NCBI GenBank assembly: GCA_031285845.1 | Contig: JAITVK010000033.1 | Span: 62,001-126,000 of the forward strand | DNA length: 64,000 nt | Source: Propionibacteriaceae bacterium | GTDB taxonomy: Bacteria; Actinomycetota; Actinomycetes; Propionibacteriales; Propionibacteriaceae | Direction of reading: 5' to 3' | In this document: positions 34,561 through 42,849 of the stretch, piece after piece | Position numbering within the stretch: the stretch's first letter is position 1 | Layout: each line of letters starts with the position of its first letter | The notes under the pieces: generated by a model | The model's input: the letters and a program-made list of their open reading frames with translations, nothing else | What the model was told of the DNA's origin: nothing | Database searches by the model: none | Program-made: the position numbers and the translations under genes

Positions 34561-35959
34561 CCGCAACAGTGTAGTGGTCGAGCACACCGGCCAGCGCTGC
34601 GGGAACCCGGGCTGTCAGACGCGTGCCCGCCTGAGTGTGTTCGATCGCGATCAGACGGCCCTCCCGATGCACCCGATCAGTCAGATCGCCTCGATCGTAC
34701 GGCAGCAGGACCTCCACCAGGGTGTCCAGTCGCGGCAGACGGGCCTCGATCTGGTCGACGACTTCGTCCAGCCCATCACCGCTGCGCGCGCAGATGAACA
34801 CCGCCTCAGGGTACCGTGCGCGCAGATTCGTCCTCGTGTCCTCGTCGATCAGGTCGATCTTGTTGATCACCATCAACTCGGACACATCGCCTGCCCCGAT
34901 TTCAGTCAGCACTTCGCGCACAGCGGCGACTTGACCCACAGGATCCGGATCCGAGGCGTCGACCACGTGGACCAGCAGATCGGCGTCGACCGCCTCTTCT
35001 AGAGTCGATTTGAACGCCTCGACCACATCGGTGGGCAGACGACGAATGAATCCGACAGTGTCGGTCAGCGTGTAAACCCGGCCCAGCGGTGTCTGCGCTC
35101 GGCGAGTGGTCGGATCCAAGGTGGCGAACAGGGAGTCGTCGACGAGCACTTCGGCGTCGGTCAGCGCGTTCAACAACGACGACTTTCCGGCGTTGGTGTA
35201 GCCGACGATGGCCACCGACGGCACCTGATGGCGCTGACGGGACGCGCGCGTGGTCTGACGGGTCTTGTCCATCTGACGCAATTGCGCGCGCAGATGCGTC
35301 AGACGCTGTGAGATGCGCCGACGATCGGTCTCAATCTTCGTCTCACCCGGACCGCGACCGCCGATTCCAGCTCCGGCGGCGGCCCGTCCGCCCGCCTGAC
35401 GTGACAAAGTCGAACCCCAACCGCGCAGACGCTGACGCATGTAGAGCAGTTGGGCCAATTCGACCTGAGCTTTGCCTTCGCGAGACTTGGCATGTTGAGC
35501 GAAGATGTCCAAGATCAGCGCGGTCCGATCGATGACTTTGGCGTTGACCCGATCCTCGAGGTTCCTCAACTGGGCAGGCGTCAGCTCACCATCACAAATG
35601 ACCGTGTCAGCCTCGACTTCACTGACCAACTCCGCCAGCTCGATCACCTTGCCGCTGCCCAAGTAGGTCGCGGGATCTGGGTGGTTGCGCGTCTGCGTCA
35701 TCGCCGCGAGGACATGGGATCCGGCCGTCTCCGCCAACAACTGCAATTCGGCGAACGACCGATGGACCTCTTCAGCCGACGTCGACGGACCACCGACGCC
35801 GACCAGAACGACGCGTTCCAACCGGAGCGCTCGATACTCGACCTCGGAGATGTCGGACAAGTCGGTACGAATGCCTTCGACTCGTGTCAGGGATTTCCGG
35901 TCCGCCAGGTCGGCCGTGCCCTGGTCGTACTGCTCCGGATCGATGGATGGCTCAGGCAT
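34553..35959 (-). CDS. hflX: GTPase HflX
   Basis: 468 residues. N-terminal HflX domain with RNHPDPATYLGSGKV and GRGPGETKIETDRRR, then a G domain with G1 GYTNAGKSS, G3 DTVG and G4 NKID. HflX binds the 50S subunit and splits stalled ribosomes under stress. It begins within the last eight bases of dapF (ATGCCTGA) and its end overlaps dinG in the same way, so dapF-hflX-dinG form one translationally coupled operon. Confidence 0.95.
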   Translation of the reverse strand: MPEPSIDPEQYDQGTADLADRKSLTRVEGIRTDLSDISEVEYRALRLERVVLVGVGGPSTSAEEVHRSFAELQLLAETAGSHVLAAMTQTRNHPDPATYLGSGKVIELAELVSEVEADTVICDGELTPAQLRNLEDRVNAKVIDRTALILDIFAQHAKSREGKAQVELAQLLYMRQRLRGWGSTLSRQAGGRAAAGAGIGGRGPGETKIETDRRRISQRLTHLRAQLRQMDKTRQTTRASRQRHQVPSVAIVGYTNAGKSSLLNALTDAEVLVDDSLFATLDPTTRRAQTPLGRVYTLTDTVGFIRRLPTDVVEAFKSTLEEAVDADLLVHVVDASDPDPVGQVAAVREVLTEIGAGDVSELMVINKIDLIDEDTRTNLRARYPEAVFICARSGDGLDEVVDQIEARLPRLDTLVEVLLPYDRGDLTDRVHREGRLIAIEHTQAGTRLTARVPAALAGVLDHYTVADA

Positions 35960-36779
35960 CGGGCAGGATCACTTCCCCACGTGCGACGATGGTGGCCGGT
36001 CCGGTCAACACCGCTTGCCCGTCGTCGAACTCGACTTTGAGCACTCCACCCGGGATCTGGACATGATAGACATCGCATTGCTCACCGTGAAGCCCCCGGT
36101 CGTCACAGCTGACCGCGACCACGCCGGTTCCGCAGGACATCGTCTCGCCAACCCCGCGTTCGTAGACTCGCATCTGCAACAACCCGTGATCCAACGGTAC
36201 GACGAACTCGACATTGGCGCCTTGGGGAAACATCGCCGGATCGGCCGTGAACGGCGCAGACAGATCGATGGCCTCCAGTTGCGCGACTCGATCCAGGCGC
36301 ACCACACAGTGCGGATTCCCCACGTCAACCCCATGGGCGTCCCAGCGATGCCCGCCCTGTTCGACCCAAGTCATCACCGGGTTCCAAGTCGGTACGCCCA
36401 TCCCAACCGAGATGCGCCCATCACGACGCAGGTACGCTCGACGCAATCCGGCCCGCGTGGCGATGTCCACGCTGGTGCCCGCCGCCAGGCCCTCCTCGAA
36501 CAGCCATTGGACGAACACACGCAAACCATTGCCGCACATCTGGGCGTAGCTGCCGTCAGCGTTGCGATAGTCCATGAACCACAAGCCGCCCGGGCCATTC
36601 CATTCAGTCATCTTGTCGGAGGACACGGCCCGCAGAAAACCGTCAGCCCCGATGCCGCGGCGGCGATCGCACAGGAACGCCACATCCTCGGCACTAGGGT
36701 TGAGCATGCCTGAACGGTCTTTGATCAGGACGAAGTCGTTCAGCGTCCCATGTCCTTTGGCGAATGACCAAGTGCGCAT
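35952..36779 (-). CDS. dapF: Diaminopimelate epimerase
   Basis: 275 residues. Converts LL- to meso-diaminopimelate for lysine and peptidoglycan. Both catalytic cysteines are visible, in MCGNGLRVF and SCGTG. The start (FAKGHGTLNDFVLI) is standard. First gene of the dapF-hflX-dinG overlap group. Its presence argues for meso-DAP or lysine synthesis, though some relatives use LL-DAP in the wall. Confidence 0.95.
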   Translation of the reverse strand: MRTWSFAKGHGTLNDFVLIKDRSGMLNPSAEDVAFLCDRRRGIGADGFLRAVSSDKMTEWNGPGGLWFMDYRNADGSYAQMCGNGLRVFVQWLFEEGLAAGTSVDIATRAGLRRAYLRRDGRISVGMGVPTWNPVMTWVEQGGHRWDAHGVDVGNPHCVVRLDRVAQLEAIDLSAPFTADPAMFPQGANVEFVVPLDHGLLQMRVYERGVGETMSCGTGVVAVSCDDRGLHGEQCDVYHVQIPGGVLKVEFDDGQAVLTGPATIVARGEVILPDA

Positions 36780-36948
36780 GGACCCACACTTTCACACCAA
36801 CCGGGAAACGCACAAGGGATCAGATATCTCGGACCGCCTCGGGGGCTGTCCTCACCGCGACGCACGCCTCCAGGCCAGCTCTCAGCCGTCGCGCCGAGCC
36901 ACCTCCATCTGACTTGGGTGGTGAAGTCGGAAAGTCCCAGGCCACCTG

Positions 36949-37869
36949 TCAGCCGTTGTCCCGGGTCACCATCGGGATCAACTGCTGCGCGTCGACTCCG
37001 ACCGGGAACCAGGTCACCCGCTCGTCACGACGCCACCATGACAACTGCTTGCGCGAGAACTGCCGGGTCTTGATGATGGTCGCCTGCTTGGCCTGCTCCA
37101 TCGTGATGTCGTGATCCAATCCTTGGAGAATCTGGCGATAACCGATCGCACGCGACGCGGTCGGGGTGCTGGCCAAACCGCGTTCCGCCAACCCGCGCAC
37201 CTCGTCGACGAATCCGGCCTGCCACATCCGCTCCACCCGCTCGGCGATCCGACGATCCATGGCGTCACGCTCGATCTGGATCCCGATCTGAATGACTCCA
37301 GGCACGGCGTAGCGCCAAGTCGGCAGGGTCGAATGGAAGCCGCCGGTCAGCTGAATCGATTCCAACGCGCGGATGATCCGCCGAGTGTTGCCTGGCTGGA
37401 TCGCAGCGGCCACGGCTGGGTCTTTGGCCATCAACCGTTCGTAGAGCACAGCCGTGCCCTGCTGGTCAGCCGCAGCCTCCAGGTCGGCGCGTACCTGCGG
37501 ATCAGACGGCGGAAAGTCGAACTGATCGATGATGGCGTGCAGATACAGGGCTGATCCACCCACCACGATCGGCATGACTCCACGCTCGCGGCACCGCTCA
37601 ATCGCCGCCCGGGCCAACACCTGAAATTGAGCCACAGACGCAGCCTGATCGATCTCCATGATGTCGATCATGTGATGCGGGATTCCGCGACGCTCAGCCA
37701 AGGTCGGCTTGGCCGTGCCGATGTCCATCCCACGATAGACCAGCATTGAGTCGGCGTTGACCACTTCGGTGGGAAGCCCGCCCCGCCCTAGTTCGACCGC
37801 CAAGTCGATCGCCAGTCCGGATTTGCCGGTCGCCGTCGCGCCGACCAGAACGATCACCGGTAATGTCAT
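36949..37869 (-). CDS. miaA: tRNA dimethylallyltransferase
   Basis: 306 residues from ATG 37869. Adds the isopentenyl group to A37 of tRNAs reading UNN codons. P-loop GATATGKSGLA, the DSMLVYRGMDIGTAKP catalytic and substrate segment, and PHHMIDI are all present. A longer frame to 37911 lacks conserved sequence. The miaA-dapF-hflX order is the usual actinobacterial arrangement. Confidence 0.95.
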   Translation of the reverse strand: MTLPVIVLVGATATGKSGLAIDLAVELGRGGLPTEVVNADSMLVYRGMDIGTAKPTLAERRGIPHHMIDIMEIDQAASVAQFQVLARAAIERCRERGVMPIVVGGSALYLHAIIDQFDFPPSDPQVRADLEAAADQQGTAVLYERLMAKDPAVAAAIQPGNTRRIIRALESIQLTGGFHSTLPTWRYAVPGVIQIGIQIERDAMDRRIAERVERMWQAGFVDEVRGLAERGLASTPTASRAIGYRQILQGLDHDITMEQAKQATIIKTRQFSRKQLSWWRRDERVTWFPVGVDAQQLIPMVTRDNG

Positions 37870-37990
37870 CCGGACATTCTCCCATGCGCGCCCGCGCCCC
37901 AGCCACATCATGGTGTACGATAAGTGCTGGCATCAAGCCATGGATCGTGGGCCAGTGATGACCCACCCGAGAGAAGGGAGGTGACGGACA

Positions 37991-38164
37991 ATGGGCATAG
38001 CTGATCAACTCAGCGGAGCGCTTTCCGGTCACGAAGACAAGATCAAGGAAGGCATCGACAAGGTAGGTGACTTCATCGACTCCAAGACGGGCGGCCAGTT
38101 CGCCGACAAGGTCGACCAAGTCCAGGACTTCCTGAAGGACAAGATCCCAGGCGATGACAACTGA
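37991..38164 (+). CDS. MT0933-like antitoxin family protein (57 aa)
   Basis: A small gene with a very strong ribosome site (GGGAGGTGA, seven bases before ATG 37991). The product is a 57-residue, Lys/Asp-rich amphipathic helix protein with DKIKEGIDKVGDFID and TGG(Q/K)-type segments typical of the Rv0909/MT0933 antitoxin family. No toxin-like gene overlaps or follows it; the next structure is a terminator. It may be a solitary regulator or protein-binding helix rather than a working antitoxin. Confidence 0.85.
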   Translation: MGIADQLSGALSGHEDKIKEGIDKVGDFIDSKTGGQFADKVDQVQDFLKDKIPGDDN

Positions 38165-38209
38165 GATGACAGGTCTTCATGGGTGAGCGGAAACCGCCAG
38201 CCCATCGAG

Positions 38210-38243
38210 GGGTCGGTGCTACGGCGCCGGCCCTTCGTGTTTG
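38210..38243. terminator. Terminator between the small antitoxin-like gene and marC
   Basis: Ten-base stem GGGTCGGTGC/GCGCCGGCCC with a TACG loop and a TTCGTGTTTG tail. Placed between converging genes, so it may work in both directions. Confidence 0.75.
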
Positions 38244-38849
38244 TCAGGCTCCGATGAATCCTCGGATGCCGTCAGCCATCATCTGAACCGCGATCGCCGC
38301 CAGCAAGACCCCGGCGATGCGCGTCAGCAGAATCGTGCCCGAATCACGCAAGAAGCGGTGGATGCCAGCCGCGAAGCGCAAGAACAGGAACACCGCCCCC
38401 ATCGCCGCGACCAGGGAGGCCGCGACCACCAGGTAATCGATCCCATCGGCGTGTTGGACCGCGACCATCATCGCCACGATGCCGCCGGGGCCGGCCAACA
38501 GCGGGGTCCCCAACGGGACGATCGCCACATTGATGGTCCGCGTCTTCGACTCGTCGACCTGATCATGTTCACCCATCAGCAGTTGTAAGGCGACGATCAG
38601 CAACAACAGCCCACCGGAGGTTTGCAGCGCGGCCACCGAAATCGTCAGATAATCCAAAATGAACTGTCCGAAAGCCGCGAACACCGCGATGATCGCCAAT
38701 GCCACCAACGAGGCTTTCAGAGCGGCCTGGTTGCGTTGGGTGGCAGTCATGGTTCGCGTCAGACCAATGAAAACCGGCAACAAACCTGGGGGGTCGAGGA
38801 TGACCCACAGTGTGACGAACGTGGACAGAAACAGGAAGCCGTGACCCAT
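38244..38849 (-). CDS. MarC family integral membrane protein
   Basis: 201 residues with six predicted membrane helices. Family motifs: VILDPPGLLPVFIGLTR near the start and GTPLLAGPGGIVAMMV in the middle. The MarC/UPF0056 family has no confirmed function despite its old link to antibiotic resistance. The ATG has GGAGGG close in front. Monocistronic. Confidence 0.9.
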   Translation of the reverse strand: MGHGFLFLSTFVTLWVILDPPGLLPVFIGLTRTMTATQRNQAALKASLVALAIIAVFAAFGQFILDYLTISVAALQTSGGLLLLIVALQLLMGEHDQVDESKTRTINVAIVPLGTPLLAGPGGIVAMMVAVQHADGIDYLVVAASLVAAMGAVFLFLRFAAGIHRFLRDSGTILLTRIAGVLLAAIAVQMMADGIRGFIGA

Positions 38850-39006
38850 CCCTCCAGCCTACTGTCTGCCCCAACCCCGCCGCGATCGAGGCTGCACCAG
38901 ATCGCCAACCTCCCGGCCATCGTCCGAGCTTCGGACCGTCTGAGTCCGGTGAGATCGAGCCCAAAGCCCACCTCGCCCGGCGACCCGCGCATCCTGGTGA
39001 ACCCCG

Positions 39007-39756
39007 ATGTGGCAAGATTCCCCTGTGACGAAACCCCAATCACCGTCTGAGACACCCCGACCGCGCCGGTCGGTCGTCAGCTACGTACGCCGCAGCCCGC
39101 GCATGACGACGTCTCAGCGGACGTGGCTAGAACGGTACGCCCCGCAGTGGGTGATCGACGTCGAGCACGAGGACTTGGCCACCTCAGTCGCCGAACAGCC
39201 CCAGCTCGATCTCGACGCGATTTTCGGACGCTCCGGCCCTGTGGTCGTTGAAATCGGTTCCGGTCACGGACAGACTCTGATCGCCGCCGCCGAGGCTAAA
39301 CCAGACACCAACTTCATCGGTTTCGAAGTCTTCGAAGCGTCATTGGCGATCACTTTGGGGCAGATCGCCGAACACCACCGGACCAACATTCGCATGGTCA
39401 ACGCCGACGCAGTCGGGGGGCTTCGTCACTTGTTCACCCAACACAGTGTGACGGAGTTGTGGATCTTCTTCCCCGACCCTTGGCCGAAGAAGCGGCACCA
39501 CAAACGTCGCCTGATCGACCCCGAATTCGTCCACTTGGCCGGCGACACTGTGGTCCTGGGAGGAACAGTGCGCCTAGCGACCGACTGGCCGTCGTATGCC
39601 GAAGCGATCCCCGAAGCCTTCGCGACGGACCCGCGTTTCCGCCTGGTCGACACGACCCGATTCGTGTCGCGGCCGATCACGAAGTTCGAGCGCCGTGGCC
39701 TGGAGGCTGGTCGCGTCATCCATGATTTCACCTACCGTACGATCGCGGAGGGTTGA
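39007..39756 (+). CDS. trmB: tRNA (guanine-N7-)-methyltransferase
   Basis: 249 residues. Methylates G46 of tRNA. SAM site EIGSGHGQTL, the catalytic and tRNA-contact motif FPDPWPKKRHHKRR, and the C-terminal TKFERRG are diagnostic. The N-terminal 30 residues are basic and not conserved; a GTG at 39025 is an alternative start. Followed by truA with no gap, forming an RNA-modification operon with the next methyltransferase. Confidence 0.95.
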   Translation: MWQDSPVTKPQSPSETPRPRRSVVSYVRRSPRMTTSQRTWLERYAPQWVIDVEHEDLATSVAEQPQLDLDAIFGRSGPVVVEIGSGHGQTLIAAAEAKPDTNFIGFEVFEASLAITLGQIAEHHRTNIRMVNADAVGGLRHLFTQHSVTELWIFFPDPWPKKRHHKRRLIDPEFVHLAGDTVVLGGTVRLATDWPSYAEAIPEAFATDPRFRLVDTTRFVSRPITKFERRGLEAGRVIHDFTYRTIAEG

Positions 39757-39758
39757 CG

Positions 39759-40601
39759 ATGAGGATTCGGATCGATCTGGCCTATGCGGGGACCCACTTC
39801 TCCGGGTGGGCTCGCCAACCCGGATTGCGTACGGTCCAAGGCGTGGTGGAATCCACTATCGCCCAGGTGTTGCGCCTGGAGGAGCCGGTCTCGACAGTCT
39901 GCGCCGGGCGTACCGACGCCGGAGTCCACGCGCGCGGCCAAGTGGCACATCTGGACCTGCCTGACACGGTCTGGCAGTCCCGCTTCGGCCACATCCCCAC
40001 CGACGAGGCGCTGTCGACTCGGCTGCCACGCGCGCTGCCCGACGACATCGCCGTCCACAAGATCCAGGCGTGTCCGGACAGTTTCGACGCCCGGTTCGCC
40101 GCCATCCAGCGCCGATACGTCTACCGCCTGTGGGATCAGTGGACCGCCGTCGACCCTCTGACCGCCAACTTCATCGTGGCGTACCCTCATCGACTCGACG
40201 TCGACGCGATGGCGGCCGCAGCCGACCGCCTGCTCGGACTGCATGACTTCGCCGCTTTCTGTCGTCCCAAAGCGGGCGGCACAACCATTCGGCGGCTGCT
40301 GCGTCTCGAACCGCGCCGCCACGATGACCGCCGGATCGAGATCACCGTCATGGCCGACGCGTTCTGCCACTCCATGGTGCGCTCGCTGGTCGGCGGGCTG
40401 GTCGACGTCGGACGGGGCCATCGTGACCCGTCGTGGCTCGTCAGCCAACTCGACGCCGATCATCGAGCCGGCGACATCGTGGTCATGCCCGCCCACGGTC
40501 TCACCTTGGAAGAAGTCACCTATCCCCCACCCGACCAGTGGCCCGAGCGCGTCGCTTCGGCTCGCCATCGCCGCGATTGTGATTGTGGAGACCCACGATG
40601 A
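39759..40601 (+). CDS. truA: tRNA pseudouridine synthase A
   Basis: 280 residues. Isomerises uridine at positions 38-40 of tRNA. The catalytic Asp lies in GRTDAGVHARGQVAH. ATG 39759 is two bases after the trmB stop; a TTG at 39753 would overlap that stop. The gene ends in a four-base ATGA overlap with the next methyltransferase. Confidence 0.95.
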   Translation: MRIRIDLAYAGTHFSGWARQPGLRTVQGVVESTIAQVLRLEEPVSTVCAGRTDAGVHARGQVAHLDLPDTVWQSRFGHIPTDEALSTRLPRALPDDIAVHKIQACPDSFDARFAAIQRRYVYRLWDQWTAVDPLTANFIVAYPHRLDVDAMAAAADRLLGLHDFAAFCRPKAGGTTIRRLLRLEPRRHDDRRIEITVMADAFCHSMVRSLVGGLVDVGRGHRDPSWLVSQLDADHRAGDIVVMPAHGLTLEEVTYPPPDQWPERVASARHRRDCDCGDPR

Positions 40602-41221
40602 GCCATTACTTCCACACACCCCAGGGCCAAGCGCCGCGTCATATCGTCGAAGCGACCATCTGGGGACGCGACTACCAGTTCGAATCGGCGACGGGAGTGT
40701 TCTCCGCCAATCGACTGGACGTGGGAACCTCGGTCCTGTTCCGCATCGCTGCCCCGCCACTCGACCGACCAGCCCGTTTCCTCGACCTCGGATGCGGTGT
40801 CGGCCCGATCGCCATGGCATTGGCCATCGAGTGTCCCCAAGCCAGGATCGACGCTGTCGACACCAATCATCGGGCCATCGAATTGACCGCGCGCAACGCT
40901 GAGCTGCTCCATGTCGCCGACCGGGTCCAGGTCCACGACGAGGATCCACGTCTAACCGAACGCGCCTGGGCGCCGTCCGAAGGATTCGACGAGATCTGGT
41001 CCAACCCGCCGATTCGAATCGGCAAGCCAGCCCTGCATGACCTGCTCCACTCTTGGCTGCCCCTGCTCACCCCGGATGGGTCGGCCACATTTGTGGTCGG
41101 CAAAAACCTGGGGGCCGATTCACTGCACAGTTGGCTGGAGTCGAACGGTTGGGCAGTGGAGCGCCTCGGGTCATCCAGAGGTTTTCGCGTCTTGCGCGTA
41201 CGCCGAACTGTGCTCGGCTGA
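40598..41221 (+). CDS. RsmC-like class I methyltransferase
   Basis: 207 residues. MTS domain methyltransferase with SAM motif LDLGCGVGPIA and the nucleobase motif SNPPIRIGK (an NPPF/Y variant), the signature of RsmC/RlmG-type rRNA guanine-N2 methyltransferases. It lacks the N-terminal pseudo-domain of E. coli RsmC, so it is a single-domain version. ATGA overlap with truA places it third in the RNA-modification operon. Confidence 0.85.
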   Translation: MSHYFHTPQGQAPRHIVEATIWGRDYQFESATGVFSANRLDVGTSVLFRIAAPPLDRPARFLDLGCGVGPIAMALAIECPQARIDAVDTNHRAIELTARNAELLHVADRVQVHDEDPRLTERAWAPSEGFDEIWSNPPIRIGKPALHDLLHSWLPLLTPDGSATFVVGKNLGADSLHSWLESNGWAVERLGSSRGFRVLRVRRTVLG

Positions 41222-41314
41222 CCCCCTGTGCCGATCTGATGCCACGGTCGGGAAAAGTGATAATCTGACTGACATCTCATCGTCACATTTGTGACTGAAG
41301 CGAAAGGGAGAACC

Positions 41315-41683
41315 ATGGCGTTCATGGATGATATCAAAGCTAAGGCGTCCGACATGTTCGACGATGCCAAGGAAGCTTTTGGACAGGCTCAAGACAAGTT
41401 GGGTGACATGGTCGACAAGGCCCAAGACACCGTCACCGACTGGGCAGGCAAGGCCCAAGACGCGGCTGGAGACTTGGTCGACAAGGCCAAGGACACCGCC
41501 GGTGACCTGGCGGGCAAAGCCCAAGGAGCGGTTGGTGATCTGACCGGCAAGGCTCAGGACGCCGCCGGTGGGGCCGCCGACCAGACCCACGACGCCGCCA
41601 CTGCGATGGGCGGTCAAGCAGCCGACGCCGCCCAGGCCGTGGCTGATCAGGTCGGCGATGTGACGCCGCCTCCTGCGGCCTGA
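41315..41683 (+). CDS. LEA-like / apolipoprotein-like helical repeat protein
   Basis: 122 residues from ATG 41315 (AAAGGGAG upstream). Almost the whole protein is an 11-residue periodic repeat of the type KAQDAAGDLVD / KAKDTAGDLAG, giving an amphipathic helix with Ala, Lys and Asp in fixed places. The pattern resembles group 3 LEA proteins and bacterial CsbD-like or phasin-like helices. Likely a stress or lipid/polymer-surface protein; the function is inference. Next to the superoxide dismutase gene on the same strand but separated by 475 bases. Confidence 0.75.
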   Translation: MAFMDDIKAKASDMFDDAKEAFGQAQDKLGDMVDKAQDTVTDWAGKAQDAAGDLVDKAKDTAGDLAGKAQGAVGDLTGKAQDAAGGAADQTHDAATAMGGQAADAAQAVADQVGDVTPPPAA

Positions 41684-42158
41684 CCGAGCGACCAGAACAG
41701 ACCGACCACCTGGCTGACACGGACCGAGGCTGGTCAGCCCATGGCCAACATGATCCGGCGGGGATTGTGGTCTGACGACCACTTCCCCGCCGTCGATCCT
41801 TTGTGGCCCGATCTTCGGTCCACAACCCTTGGAGGGCCGTCAGCGCTCCCAACACCCGGTCGGCTTGCGCTCAAAACATCGCGACCGAGCCCCAGGCGGG
41901 ATTTCGGGGTCTTGATGGAACCCCGACGAGATGGTGCCACCGCGATGATGCGCTGATAGTCTGGGTGTTGAGCCTCTTCGCTGAAGCTGACAGTGTCGAG
42001 GTGGCTGCGTGTGTCGGGCGGCATCCCTCAATCGGCCAGGTTCGATCCATCAAGCGTCGGCTTGGAGGCCTTGGCAGTCAGGCCTGAACCATCCTCGGGA
42101 TCCGTCGTCGCCATCCCGCAGTGGGTTCATCGTATCGGCGTACAACGAAAGGGGCATC
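41684..42158 (+). other. 475-base intergenic region rich in hairpins
   Basis: No protein gene is supported. Inverted repeats: GGCTGAC/GTCAGCC (41712-41739), a compound hairpin GGCGGGG-GTGGTC/GACCAC-CCCCGCC (41757-41791), TCGGGGT/ACCCCGA (41904-41926) and GGCCT/AGGCC (about 42068-42086). The second may terminate the LEA-like gene; the rest could form a structured leader or independent RNA ahead of the dismutase gene. Confidence 0.5.
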
Positions 42159-42776
42159 ATGCCTGTTTACACCCTGCCTGATCTTGACTATGACTACTCG
42201 GCTCTGGCGCCACACATCAGTGCCGAGATCATGGAATTGCACCATTCCAAACATCATCAGGCCTATGTCACCGGAGCGAACACCGCGTTGGAGAAGCTGG
42301 CCGAGGCGAGATCGTCCGGTGACTTCTCGATGGTCGCCAAACTGGAGAAGGACTTGGCCTTCAACCTCGGCGGTCACATCAACCACTCGGTGTTCTGGAA
42401 AAACATGTCTCCCGATGGCGGGGGGCGTCCCGATGGCGCTCTGGCCGACGCGCTGACGCAGACCTTCCTCAGCTTCGATGCCTTCCAGACACAGTTCAAC
42501 GAGGTCGCAGCCTCGATCCAGGGTTCTGGCTGGTCCATCCTGGCTTGGGACACCCTCGGTCAGCGCATGGGGATCTATCAGCTCTACGACCAGCAGGCCA
42601 ACCTGCCGGCGGCTCAGATTCCGCTGCTGCAACTGGACATGTGGGAGCACGCCTTCTACCTGCAGTACCGCAACGTCAAAGCTGACTACATCAAGGCCTG
42701 GTGGAACGTGGTCAATTGGACCGACGTCGCCGCTCGTTTCGAGCGTGCGCGTACCGCCACCACCGGTCTGATCTGA
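42159..42776 (+). CDS. Superoxide dismutase, Fe/Mn type
   Basis: 205 residues. Dismutates superoxide in the cytoplasm. Metal ligands visible: first His of ELHHSKHH (His28), His in GGHINHSVFW, and Asp and His of LDMWEHAF. The GSGWSILAWD segment is typical. Metal choice (Fe, Mn or cambialistic) cannot be set by eye. ATG 42159 is preceded by AAAGGGG. The 475-base upstream region has several hairpins and may hold its promoter and leader. Confidence 0.95.
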   Translation: MPVYTLPDLDYDYSALAPHISAEIMELHHSKHHQAYVTGANTALEKLAEARSSGDFSMVAKLEKDLAFNLGGHINHSVFWKNMSPDGGGRPDGALADALTQTFLSFDAFQTQFNEVAASIQGSGWSILAWDTLGQRMGIYQLYDQQANLPAAQIPLLQLDMWEHAFYLQYRNVKADYIKAWWNVVNWTDVAARFERARTATTGLI

Positions 42777-42788
42777 TCAAACATCGCT

Positions 42789-42825
42789 CGACAGGGCTTG
42801 GGGCGCCACGCCTCGGGCCCTGTCG
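42789..42825. terminator. Terminator between sod and manD
   Basis: Nine-base perfect stem CGACAGGGC/GCCCTGTCG containing an inner stem GGGGCG/CGCCTC. Lies between converging genes. No clear T run on the plus strand; the minus-strand side is followed by GATGTTTG. Confidence 0.7.
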
Positions 42826-42849
42826 TCATCGGTGGACACGATCGGGCGA

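Noticed and set aside
41741..42024. Short frames on both strands between the LEA-like gene and the dismutase gene
   Set aside because: No ribosome sites, no family features and strong hairpins running through them.
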